From contig NZ_ANIN01000001.1 of the NCBI RefSeq assembly GCF_000320365.1, forward strand, positions 496,001 to 560,000: a DNA stretch of 64,000 nt, given 5' to 3'. The translations under genes were made by a program, and so were the position numbers. The DNA comes from Moraxella macacae 0408225. Lineage in GTDB: Bacteria > Pseudomonadota > Gammaproteobacteria > Pseudomonadales > Moraxellaceae. Shown piece after piece: positions 23,248 to 33,246 of the stretch. The notes beneath the pieces are model-generated. The model did not search any database, had not been told where the DNA came from, and saw only the letters and a program-made list of their open reading frames with translations. The first letter of the stretch is position 1, and every line of letters starts with the position of its first letter.

Positions 23248-26200
23248 TTAAGGCAGTGGTGTTTTACCTTGTCGTGCCAAATACCATTTGATTTGTAACG
23301 CCCGCAACAGTTCATTGGCTTCATTATGCAGTTTAATGAGGTTGTGGGTGGGTGTGTCTTGCATTTTAGACAACATGGCTGTCAGATTGGCTGCTTCATA
23401 AACCGCAAGTTCATAAACTTTTGTGTTTAAATGGGTTTGAATTAATCCAATTTGGATTTTAGCACTAAGTGCCAACGCACCATTTGTACCAACAACACGC
23501 CATGAGCCAATGTGTTGCTTTAACACTTTGATCCGACTGTCAATATCTTTAACCAAATAGCGACTTTCTAGCTGATTAATCACTTTATTGGAGTCGGTTA
23601 TTTTAACCTTGACCGTGTGCAAACCTGCTTGTTCTGGCAAACGGATTGTTAATAATTCATTTAATGACTGTTTAGGATATAATGTAATTTGGTAGCGTTT
23701 GGTTTTGTTAATAAATCCAAAAATATCGTCTTTTTGGCTAAGCCACTGTGCTGTATTTGGCAAAATAACCTCAACAGTAACTTGTTTTTTGTTATTTGAG
23801 TGATTATTTAGCGTGATTGGAATTTTAACAGGTTCGCTTGGGGTGTATTCAGCACGAGATTTGACTTTGCGGTCTTTAAGCAGTTGTGATAAAATACCAT
23901 GCCAACGCAATTGGGAGGCATTGGCATTATTTTGGTAAATTGGCAATTTGCTTGTTCTTGCCAAATCCAAACTGCGAATTAAATCAAATGACACAGCTAT
24001 GGGATAGCCATTGCCATACGGAGCGGCACTAATGGCGTTAAATCGATTGTCAAATACCGCCCAAACTTGTGTTGCAGAGCTATTTGGCATTAAAGACAAT
24101 GCCCAATTACTATGCAAAGGTTTTGCTTTGACACGCATTTGTGTGTTTAAAACGGCTGTATCAATGTTTTTGTCGGTCGTAAGTGGTAAATATTGGATAT
24201 TTGGGATAATTTGTGATGAGTTTATCGCCAGTCGTCCTTGATACGTTACGCCTGCTAATTTGAATAACTCATGATTTAACCAACTGTGCATTCCTGCATC
24301 AAACAACAGGTTTTCGCCTGTATACACCCTTGCTAAAAGTTCTTTGTATGTGTGTGGGCTTAGTTTTTCTATAGCACCCAGTAGCCAATATTGCCCATAA
24401 ATGCCACTTTGTAACTCATGCCTAAATTCCCAAGGGTGTTTAACCAGTTTATAATCTACTTTTAAACGATCAAGGTAAGATCGAATAATGTCCGCTCTTG
24501 CATCAAAGCATGGATAATTAAACTTTGCACCGCCTGAATTACTCAAAGAGGTATGCCAACCATTTTCACAGCTATAATAAACCAATAACGTGTCTTTTTG
24601 GTGGTTTTTATTGGCAAAGACTGCTGTTATTGAGGGTTTAACTAATTTAACTTGGGTTTGTGCCAGTGCTTTTTCCTCACCGTCAAATGTCGCAACCAAC
24701 ATCGCACTCACCACCTCTCCATGACTGCCTGTTGATCGCCATATTTTGTTGCCTGTGATATGGTTTTGAGTAGATACCTTGTCATGTAAAAAAATGGTAT
24801 CAAAGGGCGTGGTATTGTCTGCTCTAAATAAAACAATTTTTAAGGCAATGTTGTTAATTAAGGCATTGTTTGGGTTTTTTAATTGCCAATTAAAGTAAAC
24901 CGGATCGCCAATTTCTACCTGATTTTGGCTTTTAATCGCCCCTGATAGCTTGCTTATTTGGCTATCAGGCAACACTTTAAAGGGTTGGCTTAAAACTTTA
25001 CGGCTCTGTAAACCATCAGGGGCAGTGGTGGTACTGGTTAATACATAATCTCCTGCTGTTGCCTGATAAAGTGGCAGGGTAAAATATTGGTCTTTAAGTG
25101 CATTTGGAGCAAGTTCCGGATAATAATACTGTTTTGTCCAGATGACTTTTCCTGTAGGAGCTATAACGTTAAGAACAACCTTTCTTGGCGTTGCCATAGC
25201 ATTACTGGCAGTATTTAGCAGTCTTGAATGAATTTGCACAAGATCGTTTGATCGGTATTGGGTCTTGTCTGTTGTCAATGTGGTTTTGGTTTGGCCGATC
25301 ACGCCATCGGCAACGATAGAAAACGGCTTTATAACCGATGCCACAACACGATTTTGGTGACTAAGTTCAATTTTAGCCGTATAATTGCCAACGCGATTTT
25401 GGGCGGTATGCCAAGTGTTTTGTAAAGTTGTGCTGTTTTTAGCCAACAAAGGTTGATTTATTAACGCAACATCAAGATTGACGGTTGTTGGCGGATATAT
25501 TCCAACAAGATTGCCCATGCTGTCAAAAATACTGACTTTAACACTTGGTGAAACGCGAAAGCTGCCAAGATTTGTTGGTATACTGGTAATTTTAACCGTT
25601 TCATTGGCGGTATAATGGGTTTTGTCCAAATGAGCCGATAAGCGAAACCCTGCAAATTCATTGGTTATTGTAAGACTGGCTAAATTGTTATGCCTGCTGT
25701 ATTCTTGAATAACCCCTTGATTGTCAGGTTTTGGATCTAAGGTTGGGTTTGGTATGCCTGTGCTGCTGTCTATTCCTGCTCCTGCATCATTGGCAATCAC
25801 AACAATCTCACCAACAGCTTTTAACGTCATTGCAAGTGGGCTATAGGCTAAATTGATATCCGCATATTCATCAAAACCCAAATCTTTACTTAACCTAACA
25901 ATACCAAGCAATTTGGCATGCCCTGTGCTGTCTTTTTGATAAAAACCAATCGGCGTGCCTTTAGGGGCGGTTTTGGTGCCTGCATTACCAATACGAGCCT
26001 TAAAATAACTGGGTGAATGAAGGCCGTTGTCTGTTACCTGAATATAAGAAGCGGTCAAATCAACCGCCGATGTCGCGTTTTGGTTAAGCAGTAGGTTGGC
26101 TCGATAAGTGTTATGCACCTGCCAACTGTTTGGTTCTTTGATGGGTATTGTTAAATCATCGTTAATATTGGTAACGTGGTAACTGTATTGATTCCAAATG

Positions 26201-29200
26201 TTGCGTGTATTAGCCCAGTCATTGTTTTTGCTTGACACCATGCGAACGCCTTGACTGCTTGCTGTCATAATAATATCAGCATGCCCATCGCCATCGAAAT
26301 CACCGACAATTGGGTATTCATGGGCGGTGGCGGTATTGTTTGCAATTTTAATGCGTTCTTTGCCAGTGGCTGCGTCATAAATTCTCAAATATTGTTCATC
26401 AAAATGCACCGCTTCACTTTTGCCATCATTATCAAAATCAAATACCGTAGAACCTGTTCCTCCAGAACTATCATTGATGGGCGTATCCCAAATAACACTG
26501 CCATCGCCACGCATCGCTACATAGCTATAAGAGCGTGCAATGCCGATGTCTGCTACTCCATCACCATCAAAATCAGCAATGACAGGTGAGCCACCTGCAC
26601 TGGCAACCGTGGTATAATCAGCCAACAAAACCCCAGTTTTTGCATCAAAGATAAGAATATTATCATCATAGATAGCAATAATTTGTGGTTTTTTGATGCC
26701 ATTGACATCACCAATTGCAACAAACTTTAACACGATGTTTTGCCGATCTTTATTTTTAAAATAATAGCGTAAATTTCCTTGACTGTCTGATACGCCTTGT
26801 AGCCCTATAATGTCCTGCATACCATCGCCATCAACATCAGCAACCGCTTGGCTGTGTCCTGATGGCAAATTATCTTTAATCAAGCCTTGTTTATAATTAA
26901 AAATCTTATCATTTTGCACAATCTCGGTGATACCATCTTGGTTTAAGTCCGCCAATATGGGGTGATAGGCATTGCTTGACCATCCACTGGCACTTAAATG
27001 AGCACTTAAGGTTTTGTTTAAATTGCCAACATTGTCATAAATACGCAATCCATCATGAGAAACGGCTACAATATCAGGCTGTTTATCGCCATTGACATCA
27101 CCAATTGCAACCAATTGTTGTGAGCCCATGCCTTCAATTTGAAACAATTCTTTGCCTGTTTTGCCATCTAAAACGTAATATCTGCCACTTTGATAAACGA
27201 AAACAGATGCAATATCGCCCATGCCAATCACGCCATCACCATTGGTGTCAGTTAACGGAGCTGCAATCGCACCAGAATCGCTTGGAATTTGATTTTGCCA
27301 AGCTATTTTAGCATCCAATGTACCTTGGTTTGGTTTAATTTCTATGCCATCACTGGTAAGTTTAACGTTATTGTTTTTATTTTGTTCTACAACCTGATTA
27401 TCACTGTCAACCATAACTGCAATTGGTGCATCGCGAAAGCGTAATTTTGTGGCAACTGGTATTGGTAAAGCAGTTTGAGAATAAGGGTCTAACACCTTGT
27501 TTAATAAGGCATTTCCGATAATTTTCTCATCTTTATCCAACCGCCTATTGTGATTGCTGTCAATAAACACACTAATTTTGATATCTTTTTGCTTAAAAGG
27601 TGCCACTCCTTTGTTTTCAACAATGACAGTAAGCCTTCCGGTTAATTGTAAATCTTGTGTGTCTGTCTGTGTTTGACCAAGGTTTATTTTGGCAATGGCA
27701 AGATCGGGCAACAGAACTTCGGCAGATTTTGGGCGTAACCGAATTTCACCCATGTCAACTGTCGTACCTGCTTCATAAGTTTTATTAAAATAACGCTTGG
27801 TTGCAAGGTATAATGTCGGCGTTGTCTCAATTTCAATCTCTGATGTTGTCAAATGCTCAATATGGATACGCCCTTTTTCATCGGTTGCTTTTACAAACAG
27901 TACTTTTTTGGTTTGACTGTCCACAACTTTAACAGAAGTCTTAGCAATGGGCTTATTGGTAAGCGAATCCACCACCACCGCTTTGATTTCATAAGGCTTT
28001 AACACCAAATTAGGGGTATAATGAATGGTTTGACTAGGCTTTAATACAAAAGTTTGGTTGGTTGTTTGATAAGATTTATGACTGACGGTTAACCGCCATT
28101 TACCTGGCTCTAACGTTGCCAACAGCTCGCTTAAATTATCTTTATTAGGGGCAAAACTTTGAGTTTGAATCACTTGATTGGTATTGTTTAATAATTCTGC
28201 TTTAACCAAAAAGCCCATAATGGCAGATTTACTGCGATTGTTGGTTGCCCTTATTTGAAAAGACCCTGTTTGTGTGGTAGGCTTTGTATTTGGGTTTGGT
28301 GCATGACTGACTGGCGGTTTATTTTGTAGTGTTGGGTTAAATACCGCCGATCCACCAATAGGGGCAATACCGCTTGCCAACACGGCTAAATAGCCTGATT
28401 TTTCAACATGAATGCCAAAACGCCCCTGCGATGCCTGTTGTTGAGATTGGTTAAGCGTAACCTGATAGCGACCGTTATTATCTGTATTAACAACAATCGG
28501 TGCAATATTAGGCAGACGTTTGCCTTTTTCATCAACCAATACAACCGTAACTGTAGCATCTGCTATCACACTTTTTGTGGTGATATCGGTAACAACACCT
28601 TGGATTTGTCCTATGTTGGCATTTGTTGTTCGAACCAGTTGAATTTGACCTAAATTTAGCTGTTCTCCTTGGCGCAAACGCAAAGTAAAATTAACAAGGG
28701 CGTAGCCATCGTGCTTTAAAGCAAATTGATACAACCCAGGTTTTACATCAGCAATATGGATATTGCCTTGCGTGTCGCTTTTGTGTTGCAAAGAGCCAAC
28801 ACTTGTTTTAGTGGCATATAGCACCACATTTGGCAATGCCACGCCTGTATTGGCATCAACAACACTTAAGTCAATACCCGAGGTTATCGGATTGCTAACA
28901 ACCCTTTGTAGATTATTTAAAGTATTTAACACCAAAGCAGTTACATAAGAGTCTTGTTGCCAACTGCCATCTTGGTTTTGTAGTGCAAATGCTTTACCAA
29001 CAAACGCACTTTTAAAACTGTCAATATGATTGCTATCTTGATAAGGGTACAAACTTTTAGCAACCAAGGCATCAATAAACAAGCCTTTGTTATTTGCAAG
29101 ATTCGACCATGTTGCCGGTGCTTTTTGCTGTGATTGCAAATAATCGACAAGTTTTTGTGCAACAGATAGGTACTGTTCATGCTGTTTTAGGTAAGGTGTC

Positions 29201-29271
29201 AATGCCAACAGTACATAACTGCTAAGATACAAATCATCAAAATTGGCAATTTGGTAATGACCGTTTTTTTG
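23248..29271 (-). CDS. Giant secreted multi-domain protein (CARDB, FG-GAP/VCBS repeats), main part after an in-frame stop
   Basis: About 2007 codons are open; a TTG at 29232 is the first usable start. In order: prenyltransferase-like repeat (LQNQDGSWQQDSYVTALVLN); several Ig-like/carboxypeptidase-regulatory domains (DANTGVALPNVVLYATK, DITTKSVIADATVTVV, DSLTNKPIAKTSVKVVD); a CARDB domain (LPDLAIAKINLG); seven or more FG-GAP/VCBS repeats (GDVNGDKQPDIVAV, ADLNQDGITEIV, ADVDGDGMQDII, ADFDGDGVADIGI, GDFDGDGHADIIM); two more CARDB-like domains; and a C-terminal alpha/beta region (YSCENGWHTSLS). It is a surface or secreted adhesin-like protein. It shares one frame with 29272-29787, split by a single TAA, and lies 54 bp upstream of the carrier, so the two probably form one operon. 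Confidence 0.75.
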   Translation of the reverse strand, partial: QKNGHYQIANFDDLYLSSYVLLALTPYLKQHEQYLSVAQKLVDYLQSQQKAPATWSNLANNKGLFIDALVAKSLYPYQDSNHIDSFKSAFVGKAFALQNQDGSWQQDSYVTALVLNTLNNLQRVVSNPITSGIDLSVVDANTGVALPNVVLYATKTSVGSLQHKSDTQGNIHIADVKPGLYQFALKHDGYALVNFTLRLRQGEQLNLGQIQLVRTTNANIGQIQGVVTDITTKSVIADATVTVVLVDEKGKRLPNIAPIVVNTDNNGRYQVTLNQSQQQASQGRFGIHVEKSGYLAVLASGIAPIGGSAVFNPTLQNKPPVSHAPNPNTKPTTQTGSFQIRATNNRSKSAIMGFLVKAELLNNTNQVIQTQSFAPNKDNLSELLATLEPGKWRLTVSHKSYQTTNQTFVLKPSQTIHYTPNLVLKPYEIKAVVVDSLTNKPIAKTSVKVVDSQTKKVLFVKATDEKGRIHIEHLTTSEIEIETTPTLYLATKRYFNKTYEAGTTVDMGEIRLRPKSAEVLLPDLAIAKINLGQTQTDTQDLQLTGRLTVIVENKGVAPFKQKDIKISVFIDSNHNRRLDKDEKIIGNALLNKVLDPYSQTALPIPVATKLRFRDAPIAVMVDSDNQVVEQNKNNNVKLTSDGIEIKPNQGTLDAKIAWQNQIPSDSGAIAAPLTDTNGDGVIGMGDIASVFVYQSGRYYVLDGKTGKELFQIEGMGSQQLVAIGDVNGDKQPDIVAVSHDGLRIYDNVGNLNKTLSAHLSASGWSSNAYHPILADLNQDGITEIVQNDKIFNYKQGLIKDNLPSGHSQAVADVDGDGMQDIIGLQGVSDSQGNLRYYFKNKDRQNIVLKFVAIGDVNGIKKPQIIAIYDDNILIFDAKTGVLLADYTTVASAGGSPVIADFDGDGVADIGIARSYSYVAMRGDGSVIWDTPINDSSGGTGSTVFDFDNDGKSEAVHFDEQYLRIYDAATGKERIKIANNTATAHEYPIVGDFDGDGHADIIMTASSQGVRMVSSKNNDWANTRNIWNQYSYHVTNINDDLTIPIKEPNSWQVHNTYRANLLLNQNATSAVDLTASYIQVTDNGLHSPSYFKARIGNAGTKTAPKGTPIGFYQKDSTGHAKLLGIVRLSKDLGFDEYADINLAYSPLAMTLKAVGEIVVIANDAGAGIDSSTGIPNPTLDPKPDNQGVIQEYSRHNNLASLTITNEFAGFRLSAHLDKTHYTANETVKITSIPTNLGSFRVSPSVKVSIFDSMGNLVGIYPPTTVNLDVALINQPLLAKNSTTLQNTWHTAQNRVGNYTAKIELSHQNRVVASVIKPFSIVADGVIGQTKTTLTTDKTQYRSNDLVQIHSRLLNTASNAMATPRKVVLNVIAPTGKVIWTKQYYYPELAPNALKDQYFTLPLYQATAGDYVLTSTTTAPDGLQSRKVLSQPFKVLPDSQISKLSGAIKSQNQVEIGDPVYFNWQLKNPNNALINNIALKIVLFRADNTTPFDTIFLHDKVSTQNHITGNKIWRSTGSHGEVVSAMLVATFDGEEKALAQTQVKLVKPSITAVFANKNHQKDTLLVYYSCENGWHTSLSNSGGAKFNYPCFDARADIIRSYLDRLKVDYKLVKHPWEFRHELQSGIYGQYWLLGAIEKLSPHTYKELLARVYTGENLLFDAGMHSWLNHELFKLAGVTYQGRLAINSSQIIPNIQYLPLTTDKNIDTAVLNTQMRVKAKPLHSNWALSLMPNSSATQVWAVFDNRFNAISAAPYGNGYPIAVSFDLIRSLDLARTSKLPIYQNNANASQLRWHGILSQLLKDRKVKSRAEYTPSEPVKIPITLNNHSNNKKQVTVEVILPNTAQWLSQKDDIFGFINKTKRYQITLYPKQSLNELLTIRLPEQAGLHTVKVKITDSNKVINQLESRYLVKDIDSRIKVLKQHIGSWRVVGTNGALALSAKIQIGLIQTHLNTKVYELAVYEAANLTAMLSKMQDTPTHNLIKLHNEANELLRALQIKWYLARQGKTPLP

Positions 29272-29787
29272 TTATTGGCTTGCCAAATATTGTAAGGCTT
29301 TGGCAATCACAGTTTGCCATTGTTGCCAAGTTTTATCATCTAATGTGTTTAAATAATTGGTTTTATCTAAAACAATCAATACATAAGCGGTATCCAAAGG
29401 ATTAGATTGCCAATCTTGCAAATGAGCAAATCCGCCATCTTGGTTTTGATTGGTTAAGAGTTTTTGCCAAGCTGTATTGGCATCGGCGGTTTGGTTTTGA
29501 CTGTAAGATAGTAATATTAAGCGTGTCAGACCCTCTGTGCTTTGTTCTTGTTGAATTTGTTGCTGTATTTGGGTTAAGTTTTTTTGTGGTTTTGCTAAAG
29601 CAAAGCCAATTTCTTGCTTGGTTTGTAATTCAGATGCAATGTAACTTTTTGTGTTATTTTTTAGCCAGTTTATCGCTTTGGTTGTATCGGCGATGGAGGT
29701 TTGGCTTATCCCAAAACAGATCAATCCTGTGGCTATGCACAAAACGCACGGAAATTTGTGTACCTGTTTTGTAGCTAAAACGTCCAT
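29272..29787 (-). CDS. N-terminal part of the giant protein (signal peptide and prenyltransferase-like repeats)
   Basis: 171 codons begin MDVLATKQVHK, with a signal peptide (CVLCIATGLICFGISQTSIA). Terpenoid-cyclase-like repeats follow (LLTNQNQDGGFAHL, QSNPLDTAYVLIVLDKTNYL). The frame stops at TAA (29272-29274) after ALQYLASQ and continues in the same frame with QKNGHYQIANFDDLYLSSYV, which completes the next repeat of the fold. A C-to-T change of CAA to TAA would explain the break. As sequenced, the large downstream part would lack a signal peptide unless the stop is read through, so the gene is probably a recent pseudogene or a sequencing error. Confidence 0.75.
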   Translation of the reverse strand: MDVLATKQVHKFPCVLCIATGLICFGISQTSIADTTKAINWLKNNTKSYIASELQTKQEIGFALAKPQKNLTQIQQQIQQEQSTEGLTRLILLSYSQNQTADANTAWQKLLTNQNQDGGFAHLQDWQSNPLDTAYVLIVLDKTNYLNTLDDKTWQQWQTVIAKALQYLASQ

Positions 29788-30257
29788 TTTTTGGTGTCCA
29801 TGCTTAAAAACAACAATTTGTTAAGTTTGGTTTGTTGAATTTTGGTATTGTAATTTACTGTTTTATCGACTGTCAATTGTATTTATTAGATTTATTAATT
29901 TTAATCAAATATGTTAAATAAAATTATAAAAAACCCTTTCTTAAAGGGCAGATATCAGGCGAAAACTTGTAGACATTAAAATTATTTTACATTACAATTA
30001 ATACCATAACAACTTTCAAACCTTTCAAACTAGGTAAAAACAAACTGTGTAAAACACGCAAAAAGCTTCATGATTTCATTCATGAAATTTTGTCAGTGTA
30101 TTGAGTTTGAAATATTGTATTGAGCTTGAAACCTTGTATTGAGTTTGAAACATAAGAATATAGGATAATTTTCTAAAAGACAAATACCAAAAACTGGCAA
30201 ACATTGACGTTATTCCAGTATCGCCACAAGGCTTATTAATATATAAAAGGATTTAAC
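29788..30257. other. 470-bp non-coding spacer between the giant gene and atoE
   Basis: This is the AT-rich divergent region between a minus-strand and a plus-strand gene. It contains CTTTCAAAC twice in tandem (about 30009-30027), a small palindrome ATTTCAT/ATGAAAT (30073-30088) and a triple 19-bp repeat (listed separately). Promoters for both genes must lie here, but none is clear. No gene is seen. Confidence 0.5.
30098..30154. repeat. Three tandem 19-bp repeats upstream of atoE
   Basis: Units GTATTGAGTTTGAAATATT, GTATTGAGCTTGAAACCTT and GTATTGAGTTTGAAACATA start at 30098, 30117 and 30136 with no gaps. They share GTATTGAG(T/C)TTGAAA. They end about 100 bp before the atoE start, so they could be repeated operator sites or simple slippage products. 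Confidence 0.8.
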
Positions 30258-31598
30258 ATGATTCGAGCACTCACCGATCTATCGGTCAAAATAGTAAAAA
30301 ACTACCTGCCCTCGCCGTTTGTTTTTTGTAGCCTACTTAGTATCGCAGTTTATGCTGCTGTGCTGATTTTTACCAATCAAACCCCCATTGAAGCTGCCAA
30401 ATTTTGGGGTGATGGTTTGTGGTCCTTGCTCGGTTTTTCAATGCAAATGGCATTGATTTTGGTAACAGGTCATGTGCTTGCCAAAGCACCGATGATTGGT
30501 AAATTGTTAGATTCGCTTGCTGCGCGTGTCAAAAGTCCAAAACAGGCAATTGTTGCGGTAACTGTGGTGTCGCTCATTGGTTGTTGGATAAATTGGGGTT
30601 TTGGGCTGATTGTTGGTGCGGTTTTTGCCAAATCTTTGGCACGTCAGGTCAAAGGCGTGGATTATCCATTGTTGGTTGCATCTGCTTATTCAGGGTTTTT
30701 GATTTGGCATGGTGGTCTATCTGGATCTATTCCGCTATCCTTGGCAACCAACGGTGCAGATTTGGTCAGATTGTCAGGTGAAACCATAACATCTGCCATT
30801 CCTGTTAGCCAAACCTTGTTTTCGCCTTTAAACCTTGTCATCATAGCAGGATTATTTATTGGACTGCCTGTTATTAACATGCTTATGTTGCCAAAAAACC
30901 CCATTGTTGCCGATTTAGCCAAACTACAAGAACCCATACCCAATCTGCCTTTACGCGACACGCCTGCACAAAAACTTGATGACAATCGTTTTATTGCACT
31001 CATCGTTGTGGCAATTGCTGCGGTGTATTTGTTTGGACATTTTGCTAACAATGGTTTTAATTTGGCATTAAATATTGTCATTGCACTGTTTTTGTTTGCA
31101 GGATTGTTGGCACACAAAACGCCCGAACGCTATAGCCGTGCTATTGAAGATAGCATTCAAGGCATTGCAGGGATTGTTCTGCTTTTTCCGTTTTATGGTG
31201 GCATTATGGGTCTTATGATGGGTGCAAATGAAGGTTCAAGTTCTTTGGCAAATCAGATCAGCAATGCTTTTGTGGCTATCTCCAATGAACACACATTTCC
31301 TGCTTTGACATTTTTAAGTGCAGGCCTTGTCAATATTTTTGTGCCCTCAGGCGGCGGTCAATGGGCGGTGCAAGGCCCTATCATGCTGCCTGCTGGTGCA
31401 GCACTTGGTGTATCACCTGTAACCACAGCAATGGCAATTGCTTGGGGCGATGCTTGGACGAATATGATTCAGCCGTTTTGGGCGTTGCCACTTTTGGGTA
31501 TTGTTGGATTGGATGCGCGTGCTATTATGGGCTATTGTTTGATGGCACTTGGTTATTCAGGTATTTTAATTTGTGGTGTATTTATTCTTTTTGGATAA
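30258..31598 (+). CDS. atoE: Short-chain fatty acid transporter (AtoE family)
   Basis: This is a 446-aa inner-membrane protein of the AtoE/short-chain fatty acid transporter family, with about 10-12 hydrophobic segments across its whole length. The N-terminus (MIRALTDLSVKIVKNYLPSP), the GCWINWGFGLIVGAVFAK segment and the conserved end region (FVPSGGGQWAVQGPIMLPA, AWGDAWTNMIQPFWALPLL) are characteristic. Family length is about 440 aa. AAAGGA lies 7 nt before the ATG. Two CoA-transferase subunits follow in the same direction, so the operon would import and activate acetoacetate or short-chain acids. Confidence 0.93.
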   Translation: MIRALTDLSVKIVKNYLPSPFVFCSLLSIAVYAAVLIFTNQTPIEAAKFWGDGLWSLLGFSMQMALILVTGHVLAKAPMIGKLLDSLAARVKSPKQAIVAVTVVSLIGCWINWGFGLIVGAVFAKSLARQVKGVDYPLLVASAYSGFLIWHGGLSGSIPLSLATNGADLVRLSGETITSAIPVSQTLFSPLNLVIIAGLFIGLPVINMLMLPKNPIVADLAKLQEPIPNLPLRDTPAQKLDDNRFIALIVVAIAAVYLFGHFANNGFNLALNIVIALFLFAGLLAHKTPERYSRAIEDSIQGIAGIVLLFPFYGGIMGLMMGANEGSSSLANQISNAFVAISNEHTFPALTFLSAGLVNIFVPSGGGQWAVQGPIMLPAGAALGVSPVTTAMAIAWGDAWTNMIQPFWALPLLGIVGLDARAIMGYCLMALGYSGILICGVFILFG

Positions 31599-31609
31599 TT
31601 TTAAGCAAT

Positions 31610-31639
31610 AAAAATTTTAGGAACAAAAATTTTAGGAAC
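31610..31639 (+). repeat. 15-bp tandem duplication that duplicates the scoA ribosome-binding site
   Basis: AAAAATTTTAGGAAC occurs twice back to back (31610-31624 and 31625-31639), ending 4 nt before the ATG at 31644. Each copy carries AGGA, but only the second is well spaced. The duplication therefore leaves a spare Shine-Dalgarno upstream. Confidence 0.85.
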
Positions 31640-31643
31640 CAAC

Positions 31644-32345
31644 ATGAGCAATAAACTGTATAAAGACGCCCAATCGGCTTTGGCGGATATCACTTATGAC
31701 AACCAAATAATTGCAATTGGCGGTTTTGGTCTGTGCGGAATTCCAGAACTTCTGATTTATGCACTACGCAACACAGGGGTTAAAAATTTAACTTGTATCA
31801 GCAATAATGCAGGCGTCGATGATTTTGGTCTGGGGTTGCTTTTAAAAACGCGTCAAGTCAAAAAAATGATTGCTTCGTACGTGGGTGAAAATAAAGAATT
31901 TGAACGCCAGTTTTTATCAGGTGAACTGGAAGTTGAACTTACCCCACAAGGTACATTGGCAGAAAAATTGCGTGCAGGTGGTGCCGGTATTGCTGCCTTT
32001 TTCACCAAAACAGGTGTAGGCACACAAGTGGCCAAAGGCAAAGAAATACGCCAATTTGACGGTGAGGATTATATTATGGAACGTGGATTGGTTGCTGATA
32101 TTGCACTGGTAAAAGCATGGAAAGCTGACAAAATGGGCAACTTAATATTTAGAAAAACCGCACGCAACTTTAACCCTGATGTTGCAACTGCTGGCAAAAT
32201 CACCGTAGTAGAGGTTGAAGAGTTGGTAGAAGTGGGTGATATTGATCCAGACAGTGTGCATTTGCCCGGCATTTACGTGCATAGGATTGTTGTCAATCCC
32301 AACCCAGAAAAACGCATTGAACAACGCACCATACAGCCCAGATAA
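31644..32345 (+). CDS. scoA: 3-oxoacid (acetoacetyl/succinyl) CoA-transferase subunit A
   Basis: This 233-aa alpha subunit belongs to a class I 3-oxoacid CoA-transferase, which moves CoA from succinyl- or acetyl-CoA to acetoacetate or short-chain acids. Conserved features include [49 protein letters not shown], the [20 protein letters not shown] loop and ARNFNP. Length and motifs favour ScoA over AtoD, although the AtoE neighbour leaves the acid substrate open. The ATG at 31644 follows AGGAACCAAC. scoB follows after 78 bp of duplicated spacer. Confidence 0.9.
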   Translation: MSNKLYKDAQSALADITYDNQIIAIGGFGLCGIPELLIYALRNTGVKNLTCISNNAGVDDFGLGLLLKTRQVKKMIASYVGENKEFERQFLSGELEVELTPQGTLAEKLRAGGAGIAAFFTKTGVGTQVAKGKEIRQFDGEDYIMERGLVADIALVKAWKADKMGNLIFRKTARNFNPDVATAGKITVVEVEELVEVGDIDPDSVHLPGIYVHRIVVNPNPEKRIEQRTIQPR

Positions 32346-32366
32346 TCCACTTGCAATTCACTTGCA

Positions 32367-32404
32367 AACAATAAACCTTACAACAATAAACCTTACAACA
32401 ATAA
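32367..32404 (+). repeat. Tandem 15-bp repeats in the scoA-scoB spacer
   Basis: AACAATAAACCTTAC occurs twice in tandem (32367-32381, 32382-32396), with a partial third copy. A separate CACTTGCAA duplication precedes it (32348-32367). Almost the whole spacer is made of duplications. Confidence 0.85.
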
Positions 32405-32423
32405 CTCAAAAAAGGAGAAATCA

Positions 32424-33062
32424 ATGGCGTGGAATCGCGAACAAATGGCACAAAAAGCAGCACAGGAACTAAAAGACGGTTTTTATGTCAATCTTGGCAT
32501 TGGACTGCCCACTTTGGTGGCTAATTATATTCCAAAAAATATCCATGTCATGTTACAGTCTGAAAACGGTCTGCTTGGTATCGGTGCATTTCCTACCGAA
32601 GATGCAATAGATGCTGATTTGATTAACGCTGGCAAGCAAACAGTTACTACACAACAAGGTGCAAGTTTTTTTAGCAGTTCCCAATCGTTTGCAATGATTC
32701 GCGGAGGCAAAGTAAACTTGGCAATTTTAGGTGCAATGGAGGTTAGTGAACAAGGTGATTTAGCCAATTGGCTGATACCGGGTAAAATGGTTAAAGGCAT
32801 GGGTGGCGCGATGGATTTGGTGGCAGGCGTGCAACGCGTTATCGTTTTGATGGAACACACTGCCAAAGATGGCTCATTTAAGATTAAACCGCACTGTGAT
32901 TTGCCCTTGACTGGCAAAAAAGTAGTACAGCGCATTATCACCGATTTGGCGGTATTAGATGTAACAAACAGTGGGCTTAAATTGATTGAGTTGGCCGATG
33001 GGGTAAGTTTTGCTGAAGTACAAAGCAAAACTGGTGTAACACTGATAAACAATCAATCATAA
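32424..33062 (+). CDS. scoB: 3-oxoacid CoA-transferase subunit B
   Basis: This 212-aa beta subunit is the partner of the preceding gene. It carries the catalytic glutamate in the [10 protein letters not shown] motif (Glu near residue 50), plus [13 protein letters not shown], the [14 protein letters not shown] strand and [19 protein letters not shown] lies 6 nt before the ATG. It ends the atoE-scoA-scoB operon, and a strong terminator follows. A 14-bp duplication (AAACAATCAATCAT, 33047-33060 and 33061-33074) overlaps its last codons and stop. Confidence 0.93.
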   Translation: MAWNREQMAQKAAQELKDGFYVNLGIGLPTLVANYIPKNIHVMLQSENGLLGIGAFPTEDAIDADLINAGKQTVTTQQGASFFSSSQSFAMIRGGKVNLAILGAMEVSEQGDLANWLIPGKMVKGMGGAMDLVAGVQRVIVLMEHTAKDGSFKIKPHCDLPLTGKKVVQRIITDLAVLDVTNSGLKLIELADGVSFAEVQSKTGVTLINNQS

Positions 33063-33094
33063 ACAATCAATCATAAACAGCCAATTTTTTATGG

Positions 33095-33126
33095 CACTTT
33101 GAGACATTTATCTCAAGGTGTTTTTT
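33095..33126 (+). terminator. Rho-independent terminator of the atoE-scoAB operon
   Basis: A ten-bp stem CACTTTGAGA/TCTCAAGGTG with one G-T pair surrounds a CATTTA loop and is followed by six T residues (33121-33126). Confidence 0.9.
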
Positions 33127-33246
33127 ATCGTGCCAAAAATTTTATAAAAATTTGGCAAAAAATATAGAAAAACCAAGTAATTTTTGGTATTTAGGTGGAT
33201 TAGTGGGTATAATAGACAGATTTTAATGATTTTAACCGGTGATAAA

